64,000 bases of DNA, taken from positions 124,001 through 188,000 of the forward strand of contig CAJQUW010016142.1 in assembly GCA_907163375.1 (NCBI GenBank). Direction: 5' to 3'. Of this stretch, positions 11,036-22,049 are shown in pieces (position 1 is the stretch's first letter; each line of letters opens with the position of its first letter). The position numbers were made by a program, and so were the translations under genes. The notes under the pieces were generated by a model. That model worked only from the letters and a program-made list of their open reading frames with translations. It searched no databases and was not told the DNA's origin. This DNA comes from Prostheceraeus crozeri. Its lineage: Eukaryota > Platyhelminthes > Polycladida > Euryleptidae.

Positions 11036-11514
11036 TTTATGATTTTCCATGTCCGTGCACTAGAAACACGGCTGGGACCTCACTAACATAAGATGAGCTT
11101 GGAAACTAAACATTGTGAATTCTACGCATGAAAGTCATCACAAAATTGAGGCAACAAAAGTGAAAGGCACAAATTAAGAGATTGAAAGCTATTGGTCCCA
11201 CATGCGAGGATTCGCACTCTGATTGGTTAAAGTTTGGAAACTTCTCTTGGCGACAAATTTCTGAAATGAATAAGCAATGTTTTTTTGTTTCGTGTCGAAT
11301 TCGCAGTGACTTTCATGACCAAGTATACTCTTATCGCAATGCAGTGAAAACTTGTTTTCCCGTTTCCACTGACCTGGCCTAAGTTCACTGTGCAAAGTAA
11401 CGCCTTTGAAAAGACTTCCGGATGAAGCAGATTTGGAGAGAATGAGATTGAAATAAATCTGCACCACGTTATTATTCAGATGCTAAAAACGAAGAAAGGA
11501 CAAGATGAAAATTT

Positions 11515-11829
11515 TTAAATGAAGAAAAGTGAACCAAAGATTTCAATTTCCTTCCAAGATATGTGCAACGATGATGCAGATGACCCTTCATGGCCTTCTA
11601 GATGGCATATCTCATGCCACACAACGCGATCTAGCCGTGGAGATCGTGGCAGTTGATAAATCTCCAACATTGTCTGAATCGAATGAAGACGCTCATAATC
11701 ATGTCGGTGAAGAATAGCTCTGGCTCTCGTCACTATGTCCTCAGACGTAGACAGCTCAAACCTGTCCTGATTGTCTGTGACCACAGCAGTGTCAGTGTAG
11801 GCACTTCCTGTTGTCATAAGTGACTGTAT
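11515..11829 (-). CDS. Possible uncharacterised exon on the minus strand
   Basis: The minus strand reads open from an acceptor-like CATACAG (ending at 11830) to a stop at 11515-11517, about 104 codons. It is clearly less AT-rich than the surrounding intron. The product would begin SLMTTGSAYTDTAVVTDNQD, continue through VTRARAILHRHDYERLHSIQ and TMLEIYQLPRSPRLDRVVW, and end in FGSLFFI. I do not recognise the family. The balanced, hydrophilic composition with RARAIL/LHSIQTMLEIY helix-like stretches looks like protein rather than random AT-rich reading. It could be a terminal exon of a gene nested antisense in intron 3 of the PDZ gene, a retrocopy fragment or a decayed transposon gene. No partner exon was identified. 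Confidence 0.28.
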   Translation of the reverse strand: MQSLMTTGSAYTDTAVVTDNQDRFELSTSEDIVTRARAILHRHDYERLHSIQTMLEIYQLPRSPRLDRVVWHEICHLEGHEGSSASSLHISWKEIEIFGSLFFI

Positions 11830-11844
11830 GAGATGCATCACCAA

Positions 11845-14064
11845 CGAAAATGTGTTTTAGTCACGCACTTGTTCCATTTGAATGTTTGAATAAGATCATT
11901 CCAAGTTACCTATGAAAATATAAAAAAACTGCATGCCCATTTCGAGCATGGGATTCCTCTATTCAAGACTGCTGTTAGCGGCTGATGTCTGATTTTGTAG
12001 ATGACGCAAGGTGCGCTTCGTGCAAAGTTTTGCTGTTTAATGATTATAGCTTACCTGTGTATCAATTCGAAATAAAATCCCTCAAAAGCCACTTCTAACT
12101 AACCTGTTTTGACGTTGCCGTTTAAAGTTAGAAGCAATATGTTCAATTTCATATGGAGACTTATCAATTTTTCATGTCACATTTATTAGTTTTTTCTGCG
12201 GAAACCGCAAGCAACAGCTCAAGTGCTCAATTAGCGTTCGTCAGAACAAAAGCTGTTCTGTTTAAATCCTGAAATGTTTCGCTGCTAAACATTGAACAGC
12301 TGAGGCAATTTGTCACAGATGGGTTTGTGATCCTAAACTGAGGAGCATTTCTTTCCTGATTGTTTGAGAATGAATCAATCATCGATTTGCTCAATTAAAA
12401 TGGATTAGAGGTCATAAATCACCTGACGGGTGTGCTTATCGCTCGAAACGACACCTAAAAAGTGGAAAAATAACATTGTAGAATGTGGCACAATCATCAA
12501 AGAATGATTTTCAAAAGAGCTTCGCACAGGAAACTTATTTCAATGATGATACGAGTAGTTGACATTTAATGAAATATTACTCACTCGAACATTTCGATTG
12601 AAGATGCAGTTCAATATCTCCTGCCATACTTTTGCATTGATTGGCGTTAACTCTTAAATGCCACTTCAAACATAGAGAAATCTGACAATGTGTCAAATTT
12701 GAAATCATACTCCGATATAAACCAGCGGAAACGAATGCATTGAATCAACTGTTACAAAACAATGAATATGCTATCAACACAAGCAGTCCTTTAGCAGACT
12801 ATTACGAGCTTTCTATGGACCCAAATATTAGGTAAATATGCTCCAAAAGTTACATACTAGATCGCCAGGAAGACAATCGAGAATGCAGCTTATCCGAGCT
12901 TATGCGAGATAAAATTTAGATTATACAGTTACTAAGTAATTGTTTGCTAGAAACAGACTATAGCAAGTTGCAAAATCATCTTTCCATCGACTTCCAATGA
13001 CACGCATGGGGTTTGACAACGCGACCAAAGGATCACCAGACCGAGCCCTTAAGTACAGTGCCCTTGAAACCAGAAATAAAGCTTCAGCGTCGCTATTCTT
13101 TCTTTTGACTTTAAAATACAGGGCTGGCCAAAATATAAACAAGCTACAATTTTCTTAGTATGCAACATTTTGCATAGAATAGTGCGCAAACTTTTACATT
13201 TTTCGGCCGCCATTTCGAAGGCCGAAAGAATCACGGTCGCACTTAATATGTGTGCAACAACTAGGTCAATAACCAATTCTTTTTATATTCCACCACCCAA
13301 ATTAGTTTTCCCTGATGAATGACGCAGTGAAAATCGCATAAAGGCCTACTTCGTAAAAAATGAGTTAGCAAGTTAACCCACATATGACCGACGGTCATCT
13401 TTGACCCGAAAAGATTTTAAGCTTAAGGTGTTATCAGCACTTAAAAAGAAAAGTTGAAAGCATGTTTTTTCTAAGGGCAACCGAAGGAGAAAACACTTTA
13501 CTAAGCTATTGTAATAAGTCATAAAGGAATCATGAGCCATACAAAATTCATTCATTTATCACAAGGCCGGTGATCTAGCAGGAATCCTTACTCAGGCCAT
13601 TAACTTGAAGCTTACGTGCGCGAACAATTTGAGTAAACTACAATCGTCCCTTTTGTTTCTTTTAGCTGGTGACTCTAGCCATGAATGCACATGAATGTAA
13701 CTTCCCTAAAATATTCTATTCATGAGTTATCGAACTGTTTGAACGCCTTCATCGCGCCTGCGGGCGCGCATTTTTCCAATCAGCATGGGCATAAAGGTGT
13801 TCCACAGTTACAAGGTGACTAGCATGCTACTTTAGTTCCGATTGTTTTTCGATTGCCTTGAACTCCAGAAACATCTGCAATATAAATGCACACTCTATTT
13901 CATTTACTTCTCATTGTCACGGCCGCACTTTGCCTCTGCTACAGCCGCAGGTTGCGCACCCCTGGAATAGAGCATCAGGGGCAATAGCACGCTTGAAGAT
14001 TTTTAGAATAATAACTGAAAGTGATACAACATACCTATTCCAACACGATGCATGTACAAGTGCA
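11845..14064. other. Intron 3 segment without recognised gene
   Basis: AT-rich intron sequence. At 13124-13150 a CAGGGCTGGCCAAAATATAA stretch resembles a mariner terminus, but I could not find the opposite end. Nothing else is supportable. Confidence 0.35.
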
Positions 14065-14166
14065 TCACAATAAATGTTCAAAATGACCTCCATCTTTTTT
14101 GGTGACAAGTTGAAGTCGTCGAACAATATCAGACACTGCAGCAGAGAACTCGGTTGCTGTCAGCAT
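14065..14166 (-). pseudogene. C-terminal fragment of a mariner-type transposase
   Basis: A minus-strand open stretch of 33 codons reads MLTATEFSAAVSDIVRRLQL then VTKKDGGHFEHLL and a stop. The ending RRLQL...GGHFEHLL is the standard C terminus of Tc1/mariner transposases; compare ERRLQLCLREEGGHFEQYL in the element at 4955-6760. Nothing of the catalytic core was recognised upstream, and no terminal repeats were found. This is a truncated relic distinct from the other mariners in the window. The ATG is probably just an internal Met. Confidence 0.65.
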
Positions 14167-16897
14167 GGAAATCTCCGATCGAGTCCTGTCTTTCAATTAT
14201 TCGAGAATGCTATGTCATACGTCACACGTCCATAGATACATGTGTTTGATAGAGAAACTAACAATAACTGAACAAAGTCAAACAGTTCATCTATCCGGAT
14301 CTCGTGATCACCAATAAGCGCGTTGAATATCAATCATAGACATAGAAATAAACTGTTTATCTGAAGTTCGCTAGAATGGAAACTGACTCAAGGTCGCGGC
14401 ACATCCGGAGGAACTAAGTTGGGGCATGAAGAACCAATTAAAAGCTTCGATTTACTCATGTGACTGATTCTAACCCAATGATACAGACGTTGGCAGGTGC
14501 ATCTAAGTGAAAATGCGTGCGATTTATGTGCCGTTATTGTGCATTGCATGAAGCTTAATTTCCATTCTAGAGGTTTTATTGTTGTCAATTTCTATGATCA
14601 TAGATATTCAATTCAATGTGTGCTTGATGTGCATATGATAACACTTTGCTGTGTTTTGCGAACTGTGATACTGACTCTCACGAGTAAACGTGATGGATTT
14701 CGAAGTATACATGGGATCACCTTTTTTAAGCAATGAGGACCTAAAATATTCGGTCGAGCGCTTGCAAAAGGCGTGCATTGAAATTTAATGGGCTAGTTTA
14801 TATTGATGATCTACGTGTACTACTGGCAGAAAAGACTAGATAAAACTTGATGCGTATTGTCCGATCGATCACTTTAATTTTGCTTCAATGGCACAACATC
14901 TGTGAAGGGGTTAGTTTTGCTTCGTGCCTTGGGTAGGGCGGTGATGAATACGGAAACAATTTTTAAAAAATCGAATAAATATGGCTAGCACTCACAGCAA
15001 ACGTAGAAGTGAACTTTGTTGTAATAAGTGCGAAGATCGAAAAATGACGAAACATTCCATGCAATATTCACACTTTCCATAAAACTTGTTTTTATGAGGT
15101 CATTAAGATGAAGAGACGCATTAGACTGCACAGGGATATTCCTCGGCTTTACACATCTTCAACGCTTGACATTTGACAACGATATTCTTTCAAGATCAAA
15201 TTTCCAAAAGAGAAATGTCAGTACTGGTCATAGGATCTTGTTATCTAATCAAGGAAGATCGTTCAGCCAAAGATTATATGCGATTATCGTGTTATACAAG
15301 CATGTGGTCAAAGGGATTGATATAAAAGATGCATCATAGTGAAGCATATTATATTGATCATTGGTGACGAATATTCCCTAAGAAAGTAATGGTGAGAGAT
15401 TTTTATTACATTCTATCTACAGTATTTCATTTTAACTGACTTCGATCATTAGCTTCAAATTCCTTAATTTCTGCAATTGAGAAATTCTCATGAAAAGTGA
15501 ATAAGAATGACATTTTTAAATTGAAGGTGTACGGAGTTTTTCTTAAATCAAATCGAAGAGAATGTCCGACAGAAAGTGCTTATCAGAAGTAGGTTGAAAA
15601 GAATATGACTGGAAATAGTGTTTAATTGTCTCGAGAAACGACTTCGAAAGTTGTTACAAACTGACGATCTTCACGGCAGATCTTCAAATGGTGAAGAAAT
15701 ACCTAACATTAATTACCTCTGAACTGTTGTAGGCCGACGTATTTCGTCTTCAAAATTCTAAACTCATGCAGTAGCATGTCTACATTGCTTTCACGTTTGT
15801 CTCTTTGTTGTCTATTTTTGCTATACAAGAACAGGTTGTTAGACAAAGTTTTTGAGAGGATAAAATGATTATATTAATTGCTTTTGATAATATGATTTCT
15901 TCTCGCATGTTTATGAGAAAATAAGCATCAAGTGCAACGGTCGGTATCAGTCAAATACATTCGATATAGTAGCTTGATTAAGATGAATATTATGATTCAA
16001 GAAGTTTAATGCATGACAGTGTTCAATCTCTACTTACATTGTTGTGGAGGATCTACTAAAGAGAATCTTGCTGTAAGAAATCATGTTCAGGCCTGCTTTG
16101 TAACCTTCCGTGTACACGTTCCCATATTTTTTTCAAGGGAAGTTGCTTTGTTCACAATAGTCACTCTTCCAATTAATTCTTCAATAGTTAGATAAGTAAA
16201 TAAGTAGGAACAGCTAAAGACAAGTACATGTAGGTCAAAACTCATCATCTTTAAACTACATTGTTGATAAAGTTATTGTTGTCAGCCAATTGATAAAGCC
16301 AATTGTTGTCAGAAGAATTGTTGATATGATTATTTATGGTGTAAATAGTTTCAAGCAGCAAAACTTTTCAAGAATCAGTACTAGTGGAAAGACAAACTAT
16401 TTTATGCTATTCACGAAAGGTCGCATCTCAATTATTGACGACTTTCAGACATAGAAGGTCTCGTAATGATATGAATATCCTACAACTTCTAGCAACAGCC
16501 CAAAAAATTCAAAATGTACCGCATGGTTTTATCAGCCTTCTCCCGCAAAAATATACCGTGGTTTTCGAATAGAGCCAGCCCTCAAATAGAACACACACTT
16601 AAATTTTCAAAACATATCATGTAACCCGCTGGTAGTATTCGAGAAAACACAGTTAATTGTATATGAATGTAATGCATTTATTGCATGATTTATTGCATGA
16701 TCAACTCGGCAGATTTTTGTTGGGATATTCGCAATAAATTCATTTCATTCTCAATTCTGCAGCTTGGTTTGTATATAAATAATTAATGAAGCAAGGTAAT
16801 TCCACCATATCCTCTTCAACTTTATCTGTAATGAACGTTGCAATAAAATTCAACTTTCTTAACTCTGAATATTGTGTAATTCCTAGACGATTCTCAC
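14167..16897. other. Intron 3 segment without recognised gene
   Basis: AT-rich sequence. I see short open frames only, and no RNA gene or repeat that I can name. Confidence 0.35.
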
Positions 16898-16909
16898 TCT
16901 ATATTATCT
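16898..16909. repeat. 12-bp target duplication, left copy
   Basis: TCTATATTATCT here and again at 16995-17006 flanks the hairpin-poly(A) insertion exactly. This is the mark of target-primed insertion. Confidence 0.85.
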
Positions 16910-16994
16910 TTTTTTTTTTTTTTTTTTTAACACCAGAGGAACCCGCAGGTCAGGCGAATGAATCATGCCTCATTAGGCATGATTCATTCGCCTG
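16910..16994 (-). mobile_element. 85-bp hairpin retroposon with poly(A) tail
   Basis: Read on the minus strand, the insert starts with a perfect 20-bp inverted repeat (CAGGCGAATGAATCATGCCT, 4-nt loop AATG, then its reverse complement). It continues ACCTGCGGGTTCCTCTGGTG and ends in TT plus about 19 A. The plus-strand arms are 16951-16970 and 16975-16994. A 12-bp duplication flanks it. Poly(A) plus duplication means a reverse-transcribed RNA inserted by LINE machinery. Either a short hairpin RNA was retroposed, or a LINE/SINE 3' end of ~65 nt was copied and the cDNA snapped back on itself at its 5' end. No other copy was noticed in the window. Confidence 0.8.
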
Positions 16995-17006
16995 TCTATA
17001 TTATCT
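16995..17006. repeat. 12-bp target duplication, right copy
   Basis: Exact second copy of TCTATATTATCT; see 16898-16909. Confidence 0.85.
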
Positions 17007-17337
17007 CTTCGACTTTTTGCGCAAAAACTAACATAATATCCCAGTAAATTTTTTAGTACTCTACAGTTAAATTCTCCACGTTCAGTCTCACAAAAAATGC
17101 GTGGTTAAAAGCGTGAATGTAATATCAAATTTCAAAAAGTCACTTGCGATTTAGTGAAATGAGTTCTACAATTCTTGAATTCTTTGTTTCGATCTTTCTT
17201 TATCCCCTGTTTACAAGGCCTGAAGACATGCATGTCTGCACTAATCTCTACTGCAACCAATAAGTCGGGCAGCCACACAGTGGCAAATATCACCAATTTA
17301 TGGTTAGTCCCTTTATTTTGATAGGTAGATCAGCCTC

Positions 17338-17425
17338 CTGAAGGGGACAGACTCGAACCTGTATCGTCGGCATCTCCATCTGATGCACATCTGAGCTATC
17401 TTACCAACTAATTGGTGGTCGTTAC
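17338..17425 (-). repeat. tRNA-like (Pol III promoter) repeat
   Basis: On the minus strand, GGTAAGATAGCTCAGATG resembles an A box and ACAGGTTCGAGTCTGT is a good B box with a T-arm. GCATC and GATGC could form an anticodon stem. The D-arm is incomplete and the acceptor does not pair well, so this is a tRNA-derived SINE head or tRNA pseudogene, not a working tRNA. Confidence 0.55.
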
Positions 17426-17930
17426 CAACTAAGAGGCTGCTGCAATGTGCTGACATGCAGAGAATGCACTTATTACCAAATCTTGCAGCTTATCGCTTTG
17501 AGTTCGAAATTCGATTAATAGTGTACCAATGCTGTTTAATTTTGGCAAATAAACTGTTCAACATTGAAAAGAATTATATCATTTTATGAAACAAGCTTTT
17601 GAATTGAAAGTAATTTATGATATGAATGCAACTGGGGTCTGCGACATTTCTAGATTTACATTCGTAAGAAGGATGCTTCCATCTTGTTACAATAGTCTCT
17701 ATTTAGAATCATATTGCCATTTTACAGAAATAGAAGCATAAAGAGGAGAAATGCATTCAGTATTTTTATAGCTTATCCAGATTTTCAAGAGGGAGTCATT
17801 TACTGACTTCAAAACGAATACATTTATCATAAATTTAGTAGCAACCGTTGTAGATTCTTGAGATATTTAAAGACAGCAAAATCGGAATTTCTTTTTTGAC
17901 AGACTTTTCTCAATTTCATGTTTGCTAGAC

Positions 17931-18165
17931 CAGACGCCCAGGGGGTTTAACTTGGCTGGAAAGGTTGCCTATTTTAATGTATGCTGTGTGGTAGGCCATA
18001 AATTTGTGAGAGAGGAATCGAAAGTCTCTTGGATATTTGTTTGTGGGTTGGTTCAAACGGACACCCTAAGGGACCCACCTCAGCTAATTTAACTTAGCTG
18101 GAAAGGTAACCGATTCAAATACAGTGGAAATTGTTCATCATGCTCCACATCTTTTGAATAGCCTA
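17931..18165 (+). repeat. R1 repeat, copy 1
   Basis: Starts CAGACGCCCAGGGGG and contains two related units, each beginning AACTTRGCTGGAAAGGT about 137 bp apart. The first unit stays open in frame (FNLAGKVAYFNVCCVVGHKF and on through VQTDTLRDPPQL). The whole block matches 21829-22047 in inverted orientation at roughly 75-85% by eye. The second unit runs directly into the hAT-like frame at 18181. Confidence 0.75.
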
Positions 18166-18722
18166 TTGCTCTTAGCCTATCAAAACCAAGCTGCCCATTC
18201 TTGGGAATCGCCCAAGCAGTACTTCAGGTCCCAATACATAGAAGTCATCGACTTGTGCATGAATGTTGTCGTTCGAAGGTTCGATGAAAAGAACCTTGAA
18301 GTATTGGTAGCAATTGAGAATGCAATTATTTCCTCTGCCAACGGATGCGTCGACGAGCAATCATTTTCCTTGATTTCTTCATTTTACGAAAGAAATGTCA
18401 ACGGTAACATACTTCTTACGGAGCTTAAAATGTTTCATAGTGCGAAGGAAACGTGCATTTAAGTGAAGAAAGAACATTTGAAAAAGTCAGTAGCATGCAA
18501 ACCGTTGTTGAAATCTTAAAAACAGTAGCTGGGGCCAGACGGATATTTTCGGAAATCGCTCTTTGTTGAGGCATATTAAAACATTCACGAGATCAAGTAT
18601 GACTCAAAAGAGGTTCAATGATTGCCTTTTTTCGAAGCATTAACATGACAAAGCATTCGAAGCATTCTGGCAGCAGCTAAGCTACCAGAGTTGCGTACTT
18701 TGGTAAACGTTGACAATAAACG
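18124..18722 (+). pseudogene. hAT-superfamily transposase C-terminal relic
   Basis: The open frame 18124-18462 encodes, from about 18181, HSWESPKQYFRSQYIEVIDL then CMNVVVRRFDEKNLEVLVAI. This is the pattern of hAT/ZMYM1-like transposases just before the dimerisation domain (YFRxxYxExIDxxxxxxxxRF). Downstream, in other frames, VVEILKTVAG and RHIKTFTRSSMTQKRFNDCL match the C-terminal hATC dimerisation region (normally SxLRRIKTYxRSTMxQERLN). At least two frame changes separate the pieces and the DDE core is not visible, so it is dead. The first 18 codons of the open frame belong to the R1 repeat, not to the transposase. The R1 copies on either side may be the long inverted ends of the element it came from. 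Confidence 0.7.
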
Positions 18723-19323
18723 TATTTTCTAAATCGATATGATTTTTTCATAATACCTTTACCGTATGAATATTTTCATAAATCAAAGGGACTTACCACA
18801 GCTATTAATGATATACCACTACTATTATTATAACCAACCCTTACATGAAAATGATAACAATAATAATGGTTCATTGAAAATTCTATAAACCTTTAATTTA
18901 TTTGAATTATCATTCCAAATAATCGGTTTATTTATTCTTAGCATTGGGTTTATCAATTAATTCTGAATCAATGCTATTCTAATTGGTAAATATGAATGTT
19001 GTACGTAAATAGCAGCCTTACAAACTTGACATGAACAATAGCTTGAATACGTAAAACATTGCTTTACTTCCTTAAGTCAAAAATTAATTTCCTCCACCAA
19101 AATCATACTTCATGTAATGACATGAATATTGATTTTGAATATTGTTTAGGCATTTGGCCTATTGTTGTAATATATTTGAGAGATTGAGAAAGGAGAGGGG
19201 GAGGAAGAGCGACCAGAAATTGAATGAAGCTGACTTGGATACGGCTCTCCCCCCACTTTATTTTTCGTTCCGCCACTGATGTGCTTTAGTAAATGGTGAG
19301 ACAATAAGAATCTATGGCTTGTA

Positions 19324-20694
19324 TAGGCTGAGTCGTAAAAAACCGCGTTTTTTTCATTGAAAACGACTATATAAAATGACTATATAAATTGTTGTCAATA
19401 AGAAGACGTAAAATGGCATTCAAATTGAGCAGATATCTACATAGTCTTATCGATTATTGTAGTAAATTTATCTGTGATAAATTATTTAAATTCTGCTCGT
19501 ACATTGCAAGATTTCTAGCCACTTTGACAATATCATCTCAATTGGCAATAATATTGGCATTCAGCATGGAATGTACGAAAGAAAAAATGTATCTCTTAAT
19601 TGAATCTCTCAGAAGGTGCAACTATACAGTGATAAAAATCCACACGATCCTAATGCAGTCCTGGCCAGATCAATCATTAAGTGTCAGAAGGATACAAGAA
19701 TTATGCAAAGAATTCAAAGAAGGAAACAGATGCACTTTCAGCCGAATCGATGGTAGTGGCAGAAATTACTCCGACGAAAGATATAAAAAAGTAGAAGAAA
19801 TCAAACGTTTGATTGATGATAACAACAGCTTGTCAACAAGAGCAAACGCACGAACTGTTGACATCACTCAATCAAAGGCGCAGAGAATCCTAATCGAAAA
19901 TCTGGAGAAGATGTGGATTCATGCTCGTTGGGTTCCTCATCAATTGACTCCATATAACAAGGCCGTCATGTATGAAAGGTGCCAAGATATGCTCGAACAA
20001 CTAGAAAGAATAACAAGAAAGAATTTGATTACAACAGACGAGAAATGGATTTACCTGCGAAATATGAATCCACGCAATACTATCGGAAGCTGGGTTACTC
20101 CAGGTGGCGATTCTCCTCCTGTCAAAACTGCCAAAAGAACACCCATGGAAGCAAAAGTCATGTTTATCTTGGCTCTATCACAGACAGGCCACCATTACTT
20201 TGAGATCTTGCGTCAATGCGAGAGTATCAACTCCGAAAGATACGTGCAATTCCTAAGAAATCTGGAAAATCATCTGAAGACATTGCCTCAGCCCATATTG
20301 TTTCAAAACGTTCGACTGATTCAAGACAACGCACGACCACACGTATCTGCAATCACCACAAATTTCCTGATTGAAAAAAATGTACGGTTATTAAAGCAAC
20401 CACCTTAGAGTCCTGACTGTAATTTATGCGATTGCTACGCTTTCCCAAGACTGGAATCCGTAAGTTAAAGTGATTTTGTTGTTGTGCATGAAATCCATGA
20501 CTTTATGAATGAAGAACTTCCAAAATTTACAGCACTTCGAATAGAAAAGGCATTGAAAGAACTGGAAGAGCACTTGGAAAGAGTTATTGCAGCCAGAGGT
20601 GACTATGTTTAGGGAATTCGTGAATTTTGAAATGACTTTGTAATTGATAATAAAGATTTAAGGAAAAAAACGCGATTTTTTACGACTCAGCCTA
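19324..20694 (+). mobile_element. Nearly intact mariner-type element, DD34D spacing
   Basis: A 1371-bp element with 24-bp terminal inverted repeats (TAGGCTGAGTCGTAAAAAAC on the left; the right end has T for the second-last C of the box), flanked by TA at 19322-19323 and 20695-20696. One transposase gene fills it. It lies between the hAT relic and the inverted R1 copy, so it inserted into that older block. Only two in-frame stops interrupt the gene and the ends differ by a single base, indicating a fairly young insertion. Confidence 0.9.
19389..20612 (+). pseudogene. Mariner-type (DD34D) transposase with two in-frame stops
   Basis: One frame of 407 codons. The first ATG is 19389, but the family-like start is probably the Met at 19569 (MECTKEKMYLLIESLRRC). 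The N-terminal helix-turn-helix includes LSVRRIQELCKEFKEG followed by the linker IDGSGR. The second helix-turn-helix is TQSKAQRILIENL. The catalytic core has TDEKWIYLRN (first Asp), LIQDNARPHVSA (second) and SPDCNLCD (third). The third Asp is 34 residues after the second, counting the stop as a residue. TAG at 20406-20408 replaces the Tyr usual in PPYSPD, and TAA lies at 20466-20468. The tail ELEEHLERVIAARGDYV ends at TAG 20610-20612. It makes at most a truncated 339-residue protein lacking the third catalytic Asp. Confidence 0.88.
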
Positions 20695-20696
20695 TA

Positions 20697-21756
20697 GATC
20701 AATGCCGATCTAATCCCTGATCTAATGCAGTGTGTCACATTTGTCAACTGTTTGTTACCTATTTGTCATGTTACGTTAGTTATGGAAGTATCTAAGATCA
20801 AATTTTGGTGTATTCTTGATTAGGATTTTAAGTGAGTTGGCAGTAATGTTTCATTTGAAATAACAAGGTTCCATGGGTTGACATAATATCAGTCTTATGT
20901 GTAGTATCGACACTTTATTACCCACTCTTCATTGATGGAGTACAGATTCTCACGCAGCCAGAATTGAAAAGTGGGTAGTGTACTACGTAGTTGTGAGAAC
21001 ACACTGATGAAGATTCCAATTATTGGATAATTTCTCATTCAAACGATAAAGAAAGCGAGTGGTTTTCTGGAATAATCTGATTGAAATCTTTTCACCCACA
21101 ATCATCACTCAGATGAACAAAATGTCACAGGAATTTATCTATTGATCAATGAATGACACATGTGATATAGTGTGACGATCACAGAATTAGATTGTTTAAG
21201 CGTATCACTTTGCTAGAAGTGCAAACTAATTCAAGACGATGGCACATACAGGAACTTACCAAGTAGGCAAATAGAAATTTAGTCGTGCGTCACTTGCGGA
21301 TTGCCGTGAATTCCTTCAAAATGCTCCGATCGCCACGATTCCTTCAGTTTCGAAGAATTCGGATCATTGCCTAAAAGTTTCCTCGATAATGTTGGGCCCT
21401 CTGATCATTATTAAAAAAGTTAGCAGGCGTACGAAAACCTCTCTGTTGAACTTGACATCGACTGTGTCTCTTTGCTATGTGATGCGGTTGATGGCAGTCA
21501 CAGAAACTTCGCACAATTTGGCGTTGAACTGGCTGCTCATTGTTCGATTGCTATGGTATTATGTCAACAGATTATGCCATTTCATTAACGCTACATGTGC
21601 CACTGTTTCCTTTCTAGTAAAACAGAAGAAGAGAAGACCTGTCTAATTCTGTGGTGATGATATTTGAGATGCGCGATATTCAAAAATACTTGAATTTTTT
21701 GAAAACTGACCTAATTGACCACAGATTCATTTTGAAGATGTTAGCTAATTTTCATG
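20697..21756. other. Segment between the mariner and the inverted R1 repeat
   Basis: AT-rich sequence. The plus-strand open stretch at 21389-21646 matches nothing I recognise. It may be interior sequence of the hAT-related block bounded by the R1 copies. Confidence 0.35.
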
Positions 21757-22047
21757 CATGGATCCTTTGTGGTGTGTGCTTGAGCCAACCCATCAACAAG
21801 AATGTCTGACATTACTCATTCAATGTAATGTGGAGTATGATGAACAATTTCCACTTGGTTTAAATCGGCAACCTTTCCAGCTAAGTTAGCTCAACTGAGA
21901 TGGATCCTTTAGGGTGTCCGTTTGAGAAAACCCAACAGCAAATCTCCAAAAGACTTTCGATTCCCTTCTCACACACTTATGGCCTTCCACACTGCATACA
22001 TTAAAATCTGTAGCATTTCCAGCTAAGTTAAACCCCCTGGGCGTCTG
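21757..22047 (-). repeat. R1 repeat, inverted copy 2
   Basis: Inverted copy of 17931-18165. Read on the minus strand from 22047 it opens CAGACGCCCAGGGGGTTTAA. It holds one full unit (PRGFNLAGNATDFNVC on to SQTDTLKDPSQLS, open for about 50 codons). A second unit begins AACTTAGCTGGAAAGGTTGC and ends near GGTTGGCTCAAGCACACACC at about 21757. The unit length is about 140 bp. Conservation of an open frame in the first unit of both copies is notable. Confidence 0.75.
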
Positions 22048-22049
22048 CT

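Noticed and set aside
13124-13160. Mariner terminal repeat (CAGGGCTGGCCAAAATATAA)
   Set aside because: No matching inverted end was found in the window and it cannot be linked to the transposase scrap at 14065-14166.
13917-14126. 69-codon minus-strand frame as a gene
   Set aside because: The transposase-like residues are in a different frame; this one shows nothing recognisable.
18172-18360. Minus-strand frame opposite the hAT relic
   Set aside because: Shadow of the plus-strand hAT frame.
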